Source: Burkholderia sp. 4M9327F10
GTDB taxonomy: Bacteria > Pseudomonadota > Gammaproteobacteria > Burkholderiales > Burkholderiaceae
Assembly (NCBI RefSeq): GCF_005503145.1
Contig: NZ_SCNV01000029.1
Coordinates: 1 to 64,000 of the forward strand
Direction of reading: 5' to 3'
Length of the DNA stretch: 64,000 nt
Below are positions 34,856-44,204 of the stretch, piece by piece. A model generated the notes under the pieces. It did not search any database and had not been told where the DNA came from. It saw nothing but the letters and a program-made list of their open reading frames with translations. How positions within the stretch are numbered: position 1 is the stretch's first letter; each line of letters begins with the position of its first letter. A program made the translations under genes and the position numbers.

Positions 34856-35173
34856 ATGGACACCGTATTCAAGGCTCTCGCCGATTCCACCCGCCGCCAG
34901 TTGCTCGACCTGCTCTACACGCGTAACGGGCAGACACTCGGCGAGCTATGCGAGGGCCTGGCCATGAGCCGCCAGGCCGTCAGCAAGCATCTGGCGCTGC
35001 TGGAAGCGGCCAACCTGGTCGTAACGGTCTGGCATGGCCGCGAGAAATTGCATTACCTCAATCCCGTGCCGATCCATGAAATCAGCGAACGCTGGATCGG
35101 CAAGTTCGAGCGCGCGCGCCTCGATGCGCTCGCGGACCTCAAGAAGTCTCTTGAAGGAGATGATCATGACTGA
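34856..35173 (+). CDS. ArsR-family transcriptional repressor (SRPBCC-linked)
   Basis: The 105-residue winged-helix protein starts at 34856 (MDTVFKALADSTRRQLLDLL); the ORF can be extended 11 codons upstream into the operator, which is unlikely. The recognition helix is LAMSRQAVSKHLALLEAANLV, residues ~41-61. There are no arsenic- or metal-binding cysteine motifs, so it is of the non-metal ArsR type that regulates SRPBCC proteins. It overlaps the next gene by 8 bases. Confidence 0.9.
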   Translation: MDTVFKALADSTRRQLLDLLYTRNGQTLGELCEGLAMSRQAVSKHLALLEAANLVVTVWHGREKLHYLNPVPIHEISERWIGKFERARLDALADLKKSLEGDDHD

Positions 35174-35642
35174 CGCAGCCGTTTCCACGTTCGTCTACGT
35201 GACCTACATTCGCACGACTCCCGAGCAGCTATGGGCAGCGTTAACGCGTCCTGAGTTCACCCGGCAATACTGGTTCGGCATCGAGCAGGAGACCGACTGG
35301 CAGGTGGGTTCGCCGTGGCAGATCAGGTTTGCCGATGGCCGCATCGCGGACACCGGTGAGATTGTCGAGGCTGATCCGCCCCGGCGCCTTTCCATCAAAT
35401 GGCGCAACGAATTCAGGCCGGAACTCAAGGCTGAAGGGTTTTCTCGCTGCACGATGGTGCTCGAGCCGACCGGCGGCGCGGTCAAACTGACGGTCACTCA
35501 CGTGATGGAGCGTAGCGGTTCGAAGTTTATCGAAGCCGTCTCCGGCGGCTGGCCGCAGATTCTCTCCAACCTCAAGTCGTTGCTCGAAACGGGAGAGTTG
35601 GCTGTCGCAGAGCATGACCCGGATGCAAGCCAGAGAAAATGA
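35166..35642 (+). CDS. SRPBCC-family (AHSA1-like) protein
   Basis: The 158-residue protein has the START/Bet v 1-like fold of the AHSA1 group: a beta strand FVYVTYIRTTPEQLWAAL at the start and a C-terminal helix with GGWPQILSNLKSLLETG. It is translated from inside the end of the ArsR gene and overlaps the next SRPBCC gene by 4 bases. Proteins of this type bind hydrophobic ligands. No substrate is known here. Confidence 0.87.
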   Translation: MTDAAVSTFVYVTYIRTTPEQLWAALTRPEFTRQYWFGIEQETDWQVGSPWQIRFADGRIADTGEIVEADPPRRLSIKWRNEFRPELKAEGFSRCTMVLEPTGGAVKLTVTHVMERSGSKFIEAVSGGWPQILSNLKSLLETGELAVAEHDPDASQRK

Positions 35643-36088
35643 TGAGCAAACCTGAATATGTCTACGTGACTTATATCAACGCACCGGTCGACAAAGTGTC
35701 TGACGCACTAACCGACCCTGAGATGACCAAGGACTATTGGGGACGTGCGCGCAACGTGTCTGACTGGCAGCCTGGCTCGCGCTGGGAACATCAGCACTAT
35801 GACGATGCGTCGGACATTGCGGTAGCCGGCACCGTGCTGGAGTGCGATCCGCCGCACAAGCTTGCCGTGACCTGGGCGAAGCCGGGCGGGGGCAGCGAGT
35901 CGCGGGTCACTTATCTGTTGGAAGAGGTGTTTGGCGTGACGCGTCTGACCGTCACTCACGATCAGCTCGACGACGAGCAAGCTGTGAAGCGGATCGCGCA
36001 GGGCTGGCCGGCGATCCTGTCGAGTCTGAAGTCGCTGCTGGAAACCGGTCATGCCTTGCAGATGACCAGGCAGCGCTGGACTCGCTAA
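35639..36088 (+). CDS. Second SRPBCC-family protein
   Basis: The 149-residue protein has the same fold as its neighbour: YVYVTYINAPVDKVSDALTD at the N-terminus and QGWPAILSSLKSLLETGH at the C-terminus. The two are clearly paralogous but diverged, consistent with an old tandem duplication. The start is one of two adjacent ATG codons (35639 or 35642). The gene closes the ArsR operon. Confidence 0.87.
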   Translation: MMSKPEYVYVTYINAPVDKVSDALTDPEMTKDYWGRARNVSDWQPGSRWEHQHYDDASDIAVAGTVLECDPPHKLAVTWAKPGGGSESRVTYLLEEVFGVTRLTVTHDQLDDEQAVKRIAQGWPAILSSLKSLLETGHALQMTRQRWTR

Positions 36089-36169
36089 CTGGAGGAACGA
36101 GGGCAATGCGGCAGCATCGCCCGCAGTCGCGGACCCTGTGGAGCCGCGGCTAGGGCGATCAACCCGGCA

Positions 36170-37453
36170 TCAATCTGCCGGCGTATCGTTCGCCGGACGT
36201 TGCCGCACGCTGCCGGCAATCAGATCGAAGCGGAACAGGCGGCATTCGAGCGCGCCGTTGAACAACGGCGTCTTGGTCGATTCGCGCAGCCGCAACTGTC
36301 CCGGCAGCTTGCGATCGGACGTCAGGATAAACGCGTGCCAGCCGGTGAAGCGCTGCTTGAGGGCATCGCCAAGCGACTTGAAGAATTCGCTGTCCGGCGC
36401 TTCTTCCTGGGCACGGCGGAAGCTGTCGTCTTCACGGCTTTCGCGGGGCTCGCGGAGTTCGCCGCGCGCATTGCGGCCACGCACTTCGATCCGCTCGCCG
36501 TACGGCGGGTTGGCGACCAGGATGCCCGGCTCCGACGACGGCGGCGTCATGTTGCGCGCGTCTACCTGCTTGAGCGAGGTAGCCGGCAGGCCGGCGCGCT
36601 CGAAGTTGGCGCGCGCCTTGATCAGCATGTCGCCCGAAATGTCGCTGCCGAAAATCTGCAAATCGGCCCGCGACGCGCGAGCCGCGTGCTTCGCATCCAG
36701 TGCAGCCGCTTTCAGCGTCTGCCAGGTCCTGGCGTCGTACTGCTTGAGCTTCTCGAAGCCGAAGCGCCGCTCTGCGCCCGGCGCGATATTCAGCGCAACC
36801 TGGGCGGCTTCCGCGAGGAACGTACCGCTACCGCACATCGGATCGTACAGCGGAGTGCCGGCCGTCCAGCCGGTCAGGCGCAGGATGCCGGCCGCGAGGT
36901 TCTCGCGCAACGGCGCCGCGCCCTTGTCGAGACGCCAGCCGCGCTTGAAGAGCGGCTCGCCCGAGGTATCGAGGTACAGCGTGCAGTCAGTCGCGGTGAG
37001 GAAGGCAAACACGCGCACGTCCGGTGCGCTGGTGTCGATGCTTGGGCGCGCGCCACTCACTTCACGCAGACGGTCGCAGATCGCGTCCTTGACACGCAGC
37101 GTGGTGAATTCGAGGCTGCGCAGCGGCGATTTGATCGCCGTGACGTCGACGCGCAGCGTCTCATGCGCCGAAAACCACTGTTCCCAACGCTGTTCGAGCG
37201 CGAGCGCATAGATGTCCTGCTCGCTGCGATACGGCCGATGGGCGATCTTCAGCAACACGCGGCTCGCGATACGCGAATGCAGGTTGGCCGCCATGCCGGC
37301 AGCCCAGCCGCCGCGGAAATGCACACCACCCGGCACCTGCGCGCCGGCCGTGAACGGGGCACCGTTCAGGTGGCGCGTGGCGATTTCGGCGAGTTCAGCC
37401 GCAAGCGCGGCTTCGAGGCCGCGGGGGCAGGGAAGGAAAAAATCGAATGACAT
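36170..37453 (-). CDS. THUMP-domain 23S rRNA (guanine-N2) methyltransferase, RlmL-like
   Basis: The 427-residue protein has an N-terminal THUMP RNA-binding region (YALALEQRWEQWF etc., residues 1-165). A Rossmann methyltransferase domain follows, with the SAM-binding block YDPMCGSGTFLAEAA near residue 205 and the catalytic ANPPYGERIEVRG near residue 310. It corresponds to the N-terminal half of E. coli RlmL (YcbY, ~700 residues), which methylates G2445; the C-terminal RlmK half is absent. The gene is monocistronic. It could equally be annotated as a generic class I RNA methyltransferase. Confidence 0.85.
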   Translation of the reverse strand: MSFDFFLPCPRGLEAALAAELAEIATRHLNGAPFTAGAQVPGGVHFRGGWAAGMAANLHSRIASRVLLKIAHRPYRSEQDIYALALEQRWEQWFSAHETLRVDVTAIKSPLRSLEFTTLRVKDAICDRLREVSGARPSIDTSAPDVRVFAFLTATDCTLYLDTSGEPLFKRGWRLDKGAAPLRENLAAGILRLTGWTAGTPLYDPMCGSGTFLAEAAQVALNIAPGAERRFGFEKLKQYDARTWQTLKAAALDAKHAARASRADLQIFGSDISGDMLIKARANFERAGLPATSLKQVDARNMTPPSSEPGILVANPPYGERIEVRGRNARGELREPRESREDDSFRRAQEEAPDSEFFKSLGDALKQRFTGWHAFILTSDRKLPGQLRLRESTKTPLFNGALECRLFRFDLIAGSVRQRPANDTPAD

Positions 37454-37524
37454 TGAGCTTGCCGGGAGGCGTTGAATAAGGCGCTATTGTACGCGGTCGG
37501 GGTGTACGGACCGCGCACCGCCGT

Positions 37525-39624
37525 TCAAGGCCCTTCGCGCGATGCGCTCACCGGCCACACCAGATCCAGCGGCCGCCTGAATACACGCCGCCAGATTGCG
37601 CCGCGCAGCGAGCGCACATAGTTGCGGCGCAGATCGCGCGAGCGCACGGCCATATAAAACGCGAGCGCGAAACTGACCGCGACGTTCAGGATCGCCATAC
37701 TGAATGTGCCGGCGATGGCCCACCAGAACTCGGGTAGATCCAGCGCGCCTTTGCCGAGCACGCCGAGCGCGACACCGATCGAGCCGGAGCTCAGCGTCAC
37801 GTGCCGGACCTCGAAGGTAAAGGCAAATGCCGTCAGGATCGCGGGCACGAGGCCGAGCATCAGGCCCAGCGTAATGTTGCCCACCACGCCGGCCACGTTC
37901 GAGCGGCAGAACCTGGCAAGGCGCGCGGCGCCGGCGGCGCCCAGCGTCATACGCAGGCGGCGGTTGTAGGTGAGCGCGTCGGCCACCCGGTGCAGCACGA
38001 ACCAGTTGTCGGCCCACCCTGCGAGCAGGCTTGAAGACCATAGCAGCACGCCGGTCAGCGCCGCATAGAGCGGCGTTGGCCCGAGAAGCGAGAACGAATG
38101 CAGCGTGGCATGCGCTTTTTCGGGGGAGATGATGTTTGCGTGAAAGACCGCGTGCCACAGCAACTGCACGCCCAGGCATACCGGGAACACCAGCGTCACG
38201 TTGCCGAGTACGGCCGCCGCCTGGGTGCGGATCAGCGCGACCACGGAGGTCACGAAGCTGTCCACCCCGTCGGGCGTGCCCGCGCCGTCCAGCTCGCGGG
38301 CGATGGTCGGCGCCGTCATGGCGGGTTGCTTGGTGGCGAGCGAGAAATGCAGGAAGTGCATCAGCAGGAAGCTGGCTGCGTAGTTCACGCCGGAGAGCAG
38401 GCCCTCAAGCATGGACTGCAGATGAGCGCCGGTGATCGCAAACTTCACACACACCGTCACCACCGTGACAAGCCCGCCGCCCGCTGCCATGCGCAGCATT
38501 TTCAGATACTCGGCGCGGTCGCGGGCAATGTAGTGTTCGCCCGTATCCGCGCTGTATTCGACCACCTTGCGCGCGAGCAGTGAGAAATTGCTGCGCATCA
38601 GATGGGACACGCTCTGGCTCGCGTGGTTGGCATTCACCAGTTCGGCGGTGAGCCGAGCACCCGCATGCAGGTCGTCCGACGCCATCCACGCATCGAGCAG
38701 ATGCTCGGCGCGCTGGATGCGCATGCGCATCCGCTCGACCTGGAACACGATGTCGACGCTCACGCCGTTGCGGTACAAGTGGGCAAAGACGTTGTCGGTG
38801 GCGATGCGGCATTCGTCGAGCAGCACGCGCAGATAGTTGACCTCGTGCAGCAGCTTGCCGGGCTCGGCCCCTTCTTCGACCGCCTGGTGGGCTGCCTCTA
38901 CCGCCAGCATGGCGCGCGTGAGCCGGTAGAACGGCTGCTTCTCCATTGCCACCCGCACGTCGGTGTCGCCCAGGCGGCTGCGCACGGTTTGCGACAGCCC
39001 GGTGGAGCTGATCTGGCAGGTCAGGTTGTGCAGGGCCGCGAGCAGGTCCAGCGAGAACGGCGCGGCTTCGCGCGGATCGCTGGTGTCCAGTTCGTAGCTA
39101 AACAGGTCGCGGATACGCACCAGCAGGTCGGTGGGCAGCGCGGCGATCCACTCGGCGTCCTGCTCCGAGGTGAACATCAGCGTGAAGATTGCCGCGAGAT
39201 CGCGGCGATTCGGCGCGGGGGGAATCAGCGAGGACTCGAAGCGCTCGAACAGCGCCCCGAAAAAGGCCGAGTGCACCGGCATGCCGGCATCGCACAGCAA
39301 GGAGATGGCGTCGCTCTCGCGCAGCAGCGCGCGCAGAACGCCGGCGACATTGGCCTTCCACGCCGGGTTGCGGTCCAGCACGTGCAGCATGTAACGCAAA
39401 CGTGTGTGCTCGGGGAGCCGGCGCGTGTCGTCTTCCGCGGGATCCTGCGCGACCGCCTGCACGGCCCCGCCGCGATGGATCCAGTGTGACAGCTCGATCA
39501 GCCATTCGCTGCGGTCCGCATACGGCGCGTGCTGGTCGGCGATGGCCAGCAGCGCGTCGAGCTGATGCCCGCTGCTGCGTGACGCACGCCATTTCTTGAC
39601 GAAGGTTTTGATGGATCGAAGCAT
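37525..39624 (-). CDS. Large integral membrane protein, 'SpecificRecomb' family
   Basis: The 699-residue protein has a soluble, helix-rich N-terminal half (residues 1-370). The C-terminal half has about six to seven hydrophobic segments, near residues 380-398, 405-430, 473-495, 515-535, 578-602 and 640-661. I recognise it as a member of the family labelled site-specific recombinase (Gcr/SpecificRecomb). However, I see neither the Tyr-recombinase nor the Ser-recombinase catalytic pattern, and a multi-spanning membrane protein is an odd recombinase. The real function is unknown. It is monocistronic, 71 bases from the methyltransferase gene. Confidence 0.75.
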   Translation of the reverse strand: MLRSIKTFVKKWRASRSSGHQLDALLAIADQHAPYADRSEWLIELSHWIHRGGAVQAVAQDPAEDDTRRLPEHTRLRYMLHVLDRNPAWKANVAGVLRALLRESDAISLLCDAGMPVHSAFFGALFERFESSLIPPAPNRRDLAAIFTLMFTSEQDAEWIAALPTDLLVRIRDLFSYELDTSDPREAAPFSLDLLAALHNLTCQISSTGLSQTVRSRLGDTDVRVAMEKQPFYRLTRAMLAVEAAHQAVEEGAEPGKLLHEVNYLRVLLDECRIATDNVFAHLYRNGVSVDIVFQVERMRMRIQRAEHLLDAWMASDDLHAGARLTAELVNANHASQSVSHLMRSNFSLLARKVVEYSADTGEHYIARDRAEYLKMLRMAAGGGLVTVVTVCVKFAITGAHLQSMLEGLLSGVNYAASFLLMHFLHFSLATKQPAMTAPTIARELDGAGTPDGVDSFVTSVVALIRTQAAAVLGNVTLVFPVCLGVQLLWHAVFHANIISPEKAHATLHSFSLLGPTPLYAALTGVLLWSSSLLAGWADNWFVLHRVADALTYNRRLRMTLGAAGAARLARFCRSNVAGVVGNITLGLMLGLVPAILTAFAFTFEVRHVTLSSGSIGVALGVLGKGALDLPEFWWAIAGTFSMAILNVAVSFALAFYMAVRSRDLRRNYVRSLRGAIWRRVFRRPLDLVWPVSASREGP

Positions 39625-39828
39625 GAATTGTTAAATGCGTGGCGAGGCGCGATCACGTGCGCGGAAGCACTCAGGATCGCTAAACAGGAGGGATCCGGCA
39701 AGCTGGCCGTATGGCATAGGGCCCTGCGCGGTGCACGCGGCGAAGCGGGCGACGCCACGCGCCGGGCCGAAGCATGGGAGAACTGCGGCGGACGGGCGAA
39801 GCGCGCCGGCCCTTGTCATGCCGGCAAA

Positions 39829-40629
39829 TCAGCCGTTGGCGGCGGCGCTGGCGTGGCTGCCAGGGTGCGCAGCCGCAGCAGTGCCCGCGCCGTCGAGCGC
39901 CGCGCTTGGCCCAACCGGCAGCGGGCAGGGCACGCCAGGCTGGGTGATCCGCGCCGGCGTGCCGGAGGCGCCCTTGACGGAAGCGCTAGTCGGCACACGC
40001 GGCGCCGCCGCAGCCAGCGCCTGAATACCAGCCGCGATCTGCGTAGAGATCTGCTGTACCGCCTGGCGATGCCCTTCCGCCAGCGCATCATAGCTACCCG
40101 TCACCGGCTCGCTCACCACGCTGCGGCAGGTCATGACCGTTTCGCCACGCACGGCACGCACGCTCCATACCGCGTCGATCAGCGCATGCGAACCGGGCCA
40201 CGATTCGAATCGCTGCACGTTCATGCTGACGCGATACACAGGCGTGCCTTCCGGATACGCTGTGCCGTACACGTCAATCGTGCCCAACTGCTGCGTGAGA
40301 TCGGACGACAGCGCGCGACGAATCTCGTCGCCGGGCAACGAGGCCCAGCGTTCCTGTTCGAGCACCTGCACCTGGGTCGGGCCGGTTTGCACCACAAGCT
40401 GGTTCTTGGCAACTTGGGACGGCACGTCGACCGGCGGCACTTCAATCAGCAGCGCCGGTGTGGCAGCCGTGCGCGCCGTGGCCGGGCCGGCCTCGTCGCC
40501 GAGCGTGTAAAAGCGGCTCGCCGGCGACGAAGAGCATGCCGCCAGCGCCAGCAGTCCGGCGCAGACGCCGAGGCACGCGGTGGCGCGGGCAACGCCGCGC
40601 GGCGAACGGGGGAGCTGGGCAAACATCAT
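39829..40629 (-). CDS. pqiC: PqiC-family outer-membrane-linked lipoprotein
   Basis: The 266-residue protein has an N-terminal signal with the lipobox LAAC near residue 32, so it is a lipoprotein, and a domain of the ABC-type transport auxiliary family (PqiC). The C-terminal tail of about 70 residues is rich in Ala, Gly and Pro. It overlaps pqiB by 4 bases. PqiC anchors the PqiB tunnel to the outer membrane in E. coli. The 204 bases before the neighbouring SpecificRecomb gene (39625-39828) show nothing I recognise. Confidence 0.9.
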   Translation of the reverse strand: MMFAQLPRSPRGVARATACLGVCAGLLALAACSSSPASRFYTLGDEAGPATARTAATPALLIEVPPVDVPSQVAKNQLVVQTGPTQVQVLEQERWASLPGDEIRRALSSDLTQQLGTIDVYGTAYPEGTPVYRVSMNVQRFESWPGSHALIDAVWSVRAVRGETVMTCRSVVSEPVTGSYDALAEGHRQAVQQISTQIAAGIQALAAAAPRVPTSASVKGASGTPARITQPGVPCPLPVGPSAALDGAGTAAAAHPGSHASAAANG

Positions 40630-42284
40630 GGTTGATCTCCTGGTTTTCCGCGCAACAGCGATTCCGGATGACGTTCCAGATAGTCCGACAGCGCATTCAA
40701 AGACTGCAGCGTGCGGGTCAGCTCCTGCAGCGCCTGATGGACGTCGGACTGCAGCGGCGAGTCCTGCTGCAGCGTCGCCTCGGCCGAGCCGAAGGTCTGC
40801 TTGGCGGCCGCCAGCGTGTCGCGAGCCTGCGGCACCACTTCGGTGTTCAGGCGCGAGAACAGTTGATCGGCGTTCTTCAGCGAGCTGTTCAGGTTCGCCC
40901 CGATCTGGTCGAACGGCACCTGATCGAGTTTCTTCGCAATATCGGCCACCTGCAACTGCAATTCGTCGAGTGTGTTCGGGATCGTCGGCAGCTCGAGCGG
41001 GTCGCTCGTGACGTCGACCGTCGCTGGCGCCGCTTTCGGGAAGATGTCGAGCGCCACATACAGCTGGCTGGTGATCAGGTTGCCGGTGCGCAACTGTCCG
41101 CGCAGGCCATGCTGGACCAGACGCTGCAGCAGTTGCTGCCCGGCGACGCTGCCCGGCTCCGGCGCCTTCTCGCGGAAACGCTTGCCGAGGCGGTCGGGGT
41201 ACAGGTTCATCGTCACCGGCATGGTGAAGTCCTTGGTCTTCGGATCGTAGTCGATGCCAATGTTGGTCACCTGGCCGAGCACGATGCCGCGGAAGTCGAC
41301 CGGCGCGCCGACCGACAGCCCACGCAGCGACTGGTTGAAGTTCATCACCACGCGCAGGGGCACGCCGTCCGGTTCACGCATCGCGTCGCTTTCATCCGAG
41401 CCGAGGCGGAACGTCATGTTGTTCGGCGCCTGCGCGCCGACCGCCTGGCCTGGCGGCGACTGGAACGACAGGCCGCCCACCAGCACCGTCGCGAGCGACT
41501 GCGTGTTCAGCTTGAAGCCGCTCGAATCGAGCCGCAGATCGACGCCGCTCGCATGCCACCAGCGCGTGTTGATGCCGACATACTGGTCGTACGGCGCGGA
41601 TACGAACACTTGCAGCGTGACGCCGGTGCCATCCTTGTCGAGCGAGAAACCCACGACCTGACCGACCTGCACACGCCGGTAGAAGATCGGCGAGCCGATA
41701 TCGATCGAGCCGAGCGAATCGCCATGCAGCGTGAACTGGTGGCCCTTCTGCCCGCCGGTGATCGGCGGCGGGGTTTCCAGCCCGACGAACTCCTTCTGGC
41801 TATCCTGCGAACGCCCGGCGTCCACCCCGATATACGCACCCGAGAGCAGCGTGCTCAGGCCTGAGACGCCGCTTGCGCCGACCCGCGGCCGCACCACCCA
41901 GAAGCGGGTGTCCTTGACGGCAAAGTTCTCGGCTTCCTTGGTCAACTGAACCTGGATCAGCACGTGCGAGAGATCTTTCGACAGCGTGATGGCCTTCACG
42001 AGGCCGATGTCGACGTCCTTGTACTTGACCTGGGTCTTACCGGGCTCCAGGCCTTCCGCGTCGTTGAAGCTGATGGTGATCTCCGGGCCTTTCTCCGTGA
42101 CCGACTTGATCACGAGTGCAATGCCAATCAGCGCGGCGATCAGCGGAATCACCCAGACCAGCGACGGCAGCCAGTGGCTGCGCGGTTCGATCTCGGGGTC
42201 GGGCAGGTTGGGAGGCAGCGTGGGTCCGTTCGAATCGTTGCGCGGCGCGCTGGGGGCGGGCGTCGGTCCTTGCGGGCTAGTCAT
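40626..42284 (-). CDS. pqiB: MCE-domain lipid-transport protein PqiB
   Basis: The 552-residue protein has one N-terminal membrane helix (around residues 38-58) and three MlaD/MCE domains. These are seen as repeats of the pattern G-x-x-V-x-Y-K/R-x-V-x-I-G-x-V near residues 80, 195 and 310, followed by a helical C-terminal region. Three MCE domains match PqiB, not LetB/YebT, which has seven. PqiB forms a periplasm-spanning tube for lipid transfer. It overlaps pqiA2 at its start and pqiC at its end. Confidence 0.92.
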   Translation of the reverse strand: MTSPQGPTPAPSAPRNDSNGPTLPPNLPDPEIEPRSHWLPSLVWVIPLIAALIGIALVIKSVTEKGPEITISFNDAEGLEPGKTQVKYKDVDIGLVKAITLSKDLSHVLIQVQLTKEAENFAVKDTRFWVVRPRVGASGVSGLSTLLSGAYIGVDAGRSQDSQKEFVGLETPPPITGGQKGHQFTLHGDSLGSIDIGSPIFYRRVQVGQVVGFSLDKDGTGVTLQVFVSAPYDQYVGINTRWWHASGVDLRLDSSGFKLNTQSLATVLVGGLSFQSPPGQAVGAQAPNNMTFRLGSDESDAMREPDGVPLRVVMNFNQSLRGLSVGAPVDFRGIVLGQVTNIGIDYDPKTKDFTMPVTMNLYPDRLGKRFREKAPEPGSVAGQQLLQRLVQHGLRGQLRTGNLITSQLYVALDIFPKAAPATVDVTSDPLELPTIPNTLDELQLQVADIAKKLDQVPFDQIGANLNSSLKNADQLFSRLNTEVVPQARDTLAAAKQTFGSAEATLQQDSPLQSDVHQALQELTRTLQSLNALSDYLERHPESLLRGKPGDQP

Positions 42285-43044
42285 GTTTGGGGTCCTGAGA
42301 TTGTTGGATGCTGCCTGTTGCGTCTTGTGCGCCTGTCACGCCCCTGGCGCCGGTTACAGCTGTGGCGTCCCGCGTGGGGTCGGTCTTTTGCGCCCGCCGG
42401 GCGCGTTTTGCGTGTTCCATCTGATCCGCGCCTTCCACGTTGTCCCAGATGAGCCGTGGATCGAACTGCATCGACGCCAGCATGGTCAGGATCACCACCG
42501 AGCCGAACGCAATGGCTCCCGGGCCGGCGGTGATCACGGCAAGCGACTTGAAGCGCACCAGCGCAACCGTCAGCGTCACGACGAACACGTCAAGCATGGA
42601 CCAGCGGCCGATGCGCTCCACCATCCGGTACAGCTTCATGCGCTGGGTGGGGCGCCAGCGCGAACGGCGCTGGGCCGTGACGGTGAGCAGCACGAGCACG
42701 GTGAGCTTGAGCATCGGCACCATGATGCTGGCGATAAACACAATCACCGAAAGCGGCCAGTCGCCCGAGGTCCAGAAGTAGACCACACCGCTCATGATCG
42801 TGTCGTCCTCCGAGCCGAGCAGCGAAGTCGTGTGCATCACGGGCAGCAGATTGGCCGGAATATACAGCAAGGCGGCCGCAATCAGTAGCGCCCAGGTGCG
42901 CATCAGACTGTCCGGATTGCGCCGGTGCAGCAACGCACCGCAGCGCTCGCAGTGCTGCGGGGTGACCGAGCGGATGCGCGGGGCGACGCGGCCGCATGCG
43001 TGGCAGGAAACCAGGCCCGCGCGCAGCGCGGTAACGTATTTCAT
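42277..43044 (-). CDS. pqiA: PqiA-like membrane protein, second half
   Basis: The 255-residue protein opens with a zinc-ribbon-like pair of cysteines (SCHACGR and CERCGALLH, residues 12-42) and then four membrane helices. It is homologous to the C-terminal half of E. coli PqiA, which is a fused protein of about 420 residues. The last ~35 residues contain a degenerate repeated V/A-T-G-A pattern. It overlaps pqiB by 8 bases and follows its partner by 7 bases. Confidence 0.88.
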   Translation of the reverse strand: MKYVTALRAGLVSCHACGRVAPRIRSVTPQHCERCGALLHRRNPDSLMRTWALLIAAALLYIPANLLPVMHTTSLLGSEDDTIMSGVVYFWTSGDWPLSVIVFIASIMVPMLKLTVLVLLTVTAQRRSRWRPTQRMKLYRMVERIGRWSMLDVFVVTLTVALVRFKSLAVITAGPGAIAFGSVVILTMLASMQFDPRLIWDNVEGADQMEHAKRARRAQKTDPTRDATAVTGARGVTGAQDATGSIQQSQDPKHD

Positions 43045-43051
43045 CGTTCGC

Positions 43052-43759
43052 TTATCCCTGGTGAGGGGTGGCGGGCGGGCCCGGAATATTCGCGGCGACC
43101 GCGGTTGCCGCGCTGTCGGCCGCTGTGCGCGGCGTGGGTCGCGCGCGCCGTGCGTTCAGTTCGTCGGCGATATCCCACAAGGTGCGCGGGTCGAACGTGA
43201 CGACCACCGCGAACATCAACGTCAGCGCACCGAAGGCAAACAGCGCCGCTTCGGGAATCACGCGGGCAAGGCTCACCATCTTGACGATGGTGATCAGCAC
43301 GCCGAGCATGAACACCTCGATCATGCCCCACGGCCGCACGAACTGGATGGCGCGCAGCACCTGGTTGAAGCCCGGTGGCACGTGGCCCGAGCGGATCGGG
43401 ATCAGCACGTAAAGCAGCGCAACGAGCTCGGTCAACGGGAATAGCGTGGTGGCGCAAAACACCATCACGGCGACGATTTGCATGTCCTCGTTCCAGAGCG
43501 CGACGAGCGCGCCGAACAGGGTCGTTTGCGAGGTAATGCCGTTGGCGTCCAGTTCGAGGATTGGATAGGCCTGGGCGATCAGAAAGGTGAAGAGGGCCGC
43601 TAGCGTCATGGCGCTGATGCCGTCCAGCCGTCGTGACACGCTGCGATACAGCGTCGCGCCGCAACGCGGACAGCGCGCCACGGCGCGGCGGCCGAGCAGG
43701 CGTGGCTTCTGGAAAAGGGTGTCGCACTCGTGGCACGCGATCAGGTTGTCATGTTCCAT
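43052..43759 (-). CDS. pqiA: PqiA-like membrane protein, first half
   Basis: With the start at 43759 the protein has 235 residues, beginning MEHDNLIACHECDTLF. It has two cysteine pairs (CHECDTLF and CPRCGATLY) and four membrane helices, matching the N-terminal half of E. coli PqiA. It is the first gene of the pqiA-pqiA-pqiB-pqiC operon. The longer upstream reading frame lacks support. In the 445-base gap to the divergent cytochrome b gene (43760-44204) I see no gene or clear signal. Confidence 0.88.
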   Translation of the reverse strand: MEHDNLIACHECDTLFQKPRLLGRRAVARCPRCGATLYRSVSRRLDGISAMTLAALFTFLIAQAYPILELDANGITSQTTLFGALVALWNEDMQIVAVMVFCATTLFPLTELVALLYVLIPIRSGHVPPGFNQVLRAIQFVRPWGMIEVFMLGVLITIVKMVSLARVIPEAALFAFGALTLMFAVVVTFDPRTLWDIADELNARRARPTPRTAADSAATAVAANIPGPPATPHQG

Positions 43760-44204
43760 ACGGCAGAAGGGCAAAATGACGTGAGCGGGTCGTGCAACGT
43801 GGGCTTGCACGGTAAGGTCTGGCGAAAGCCTGCAGCCAATAGTACCAAACGCGCACCGCCATGCGCGCATGGGTCAGGCACGGGACATGAACATGGCGTA
43901 AGTCAGGTATGTCAGGCAAGACCTTGGCATCGGCCTGGCGTAATCTGATAAGCGTCGGACATTTTCCGGCCCCAATTGTTCAATCCTTCTGGTTACGCTA
44001 TCAATAACGGCTTAAGCCTTTACATCGAACTCCGCCAACCGGCTTTTTCGGCTTGGGGTAGCATGGCGGCCTTGGCGTGCTTCGCTGCTGGCCGGCGTAA
44101 TCGGCAGGCGGCAACCAGCAGCGGCCGGGGCAGCCCTGCTCGATGCGTGCAGGGTTCCCAGGCGCTGCATGCGCCGCTAACCATTCAGCTTGCGTTGACC
44201 TTTC

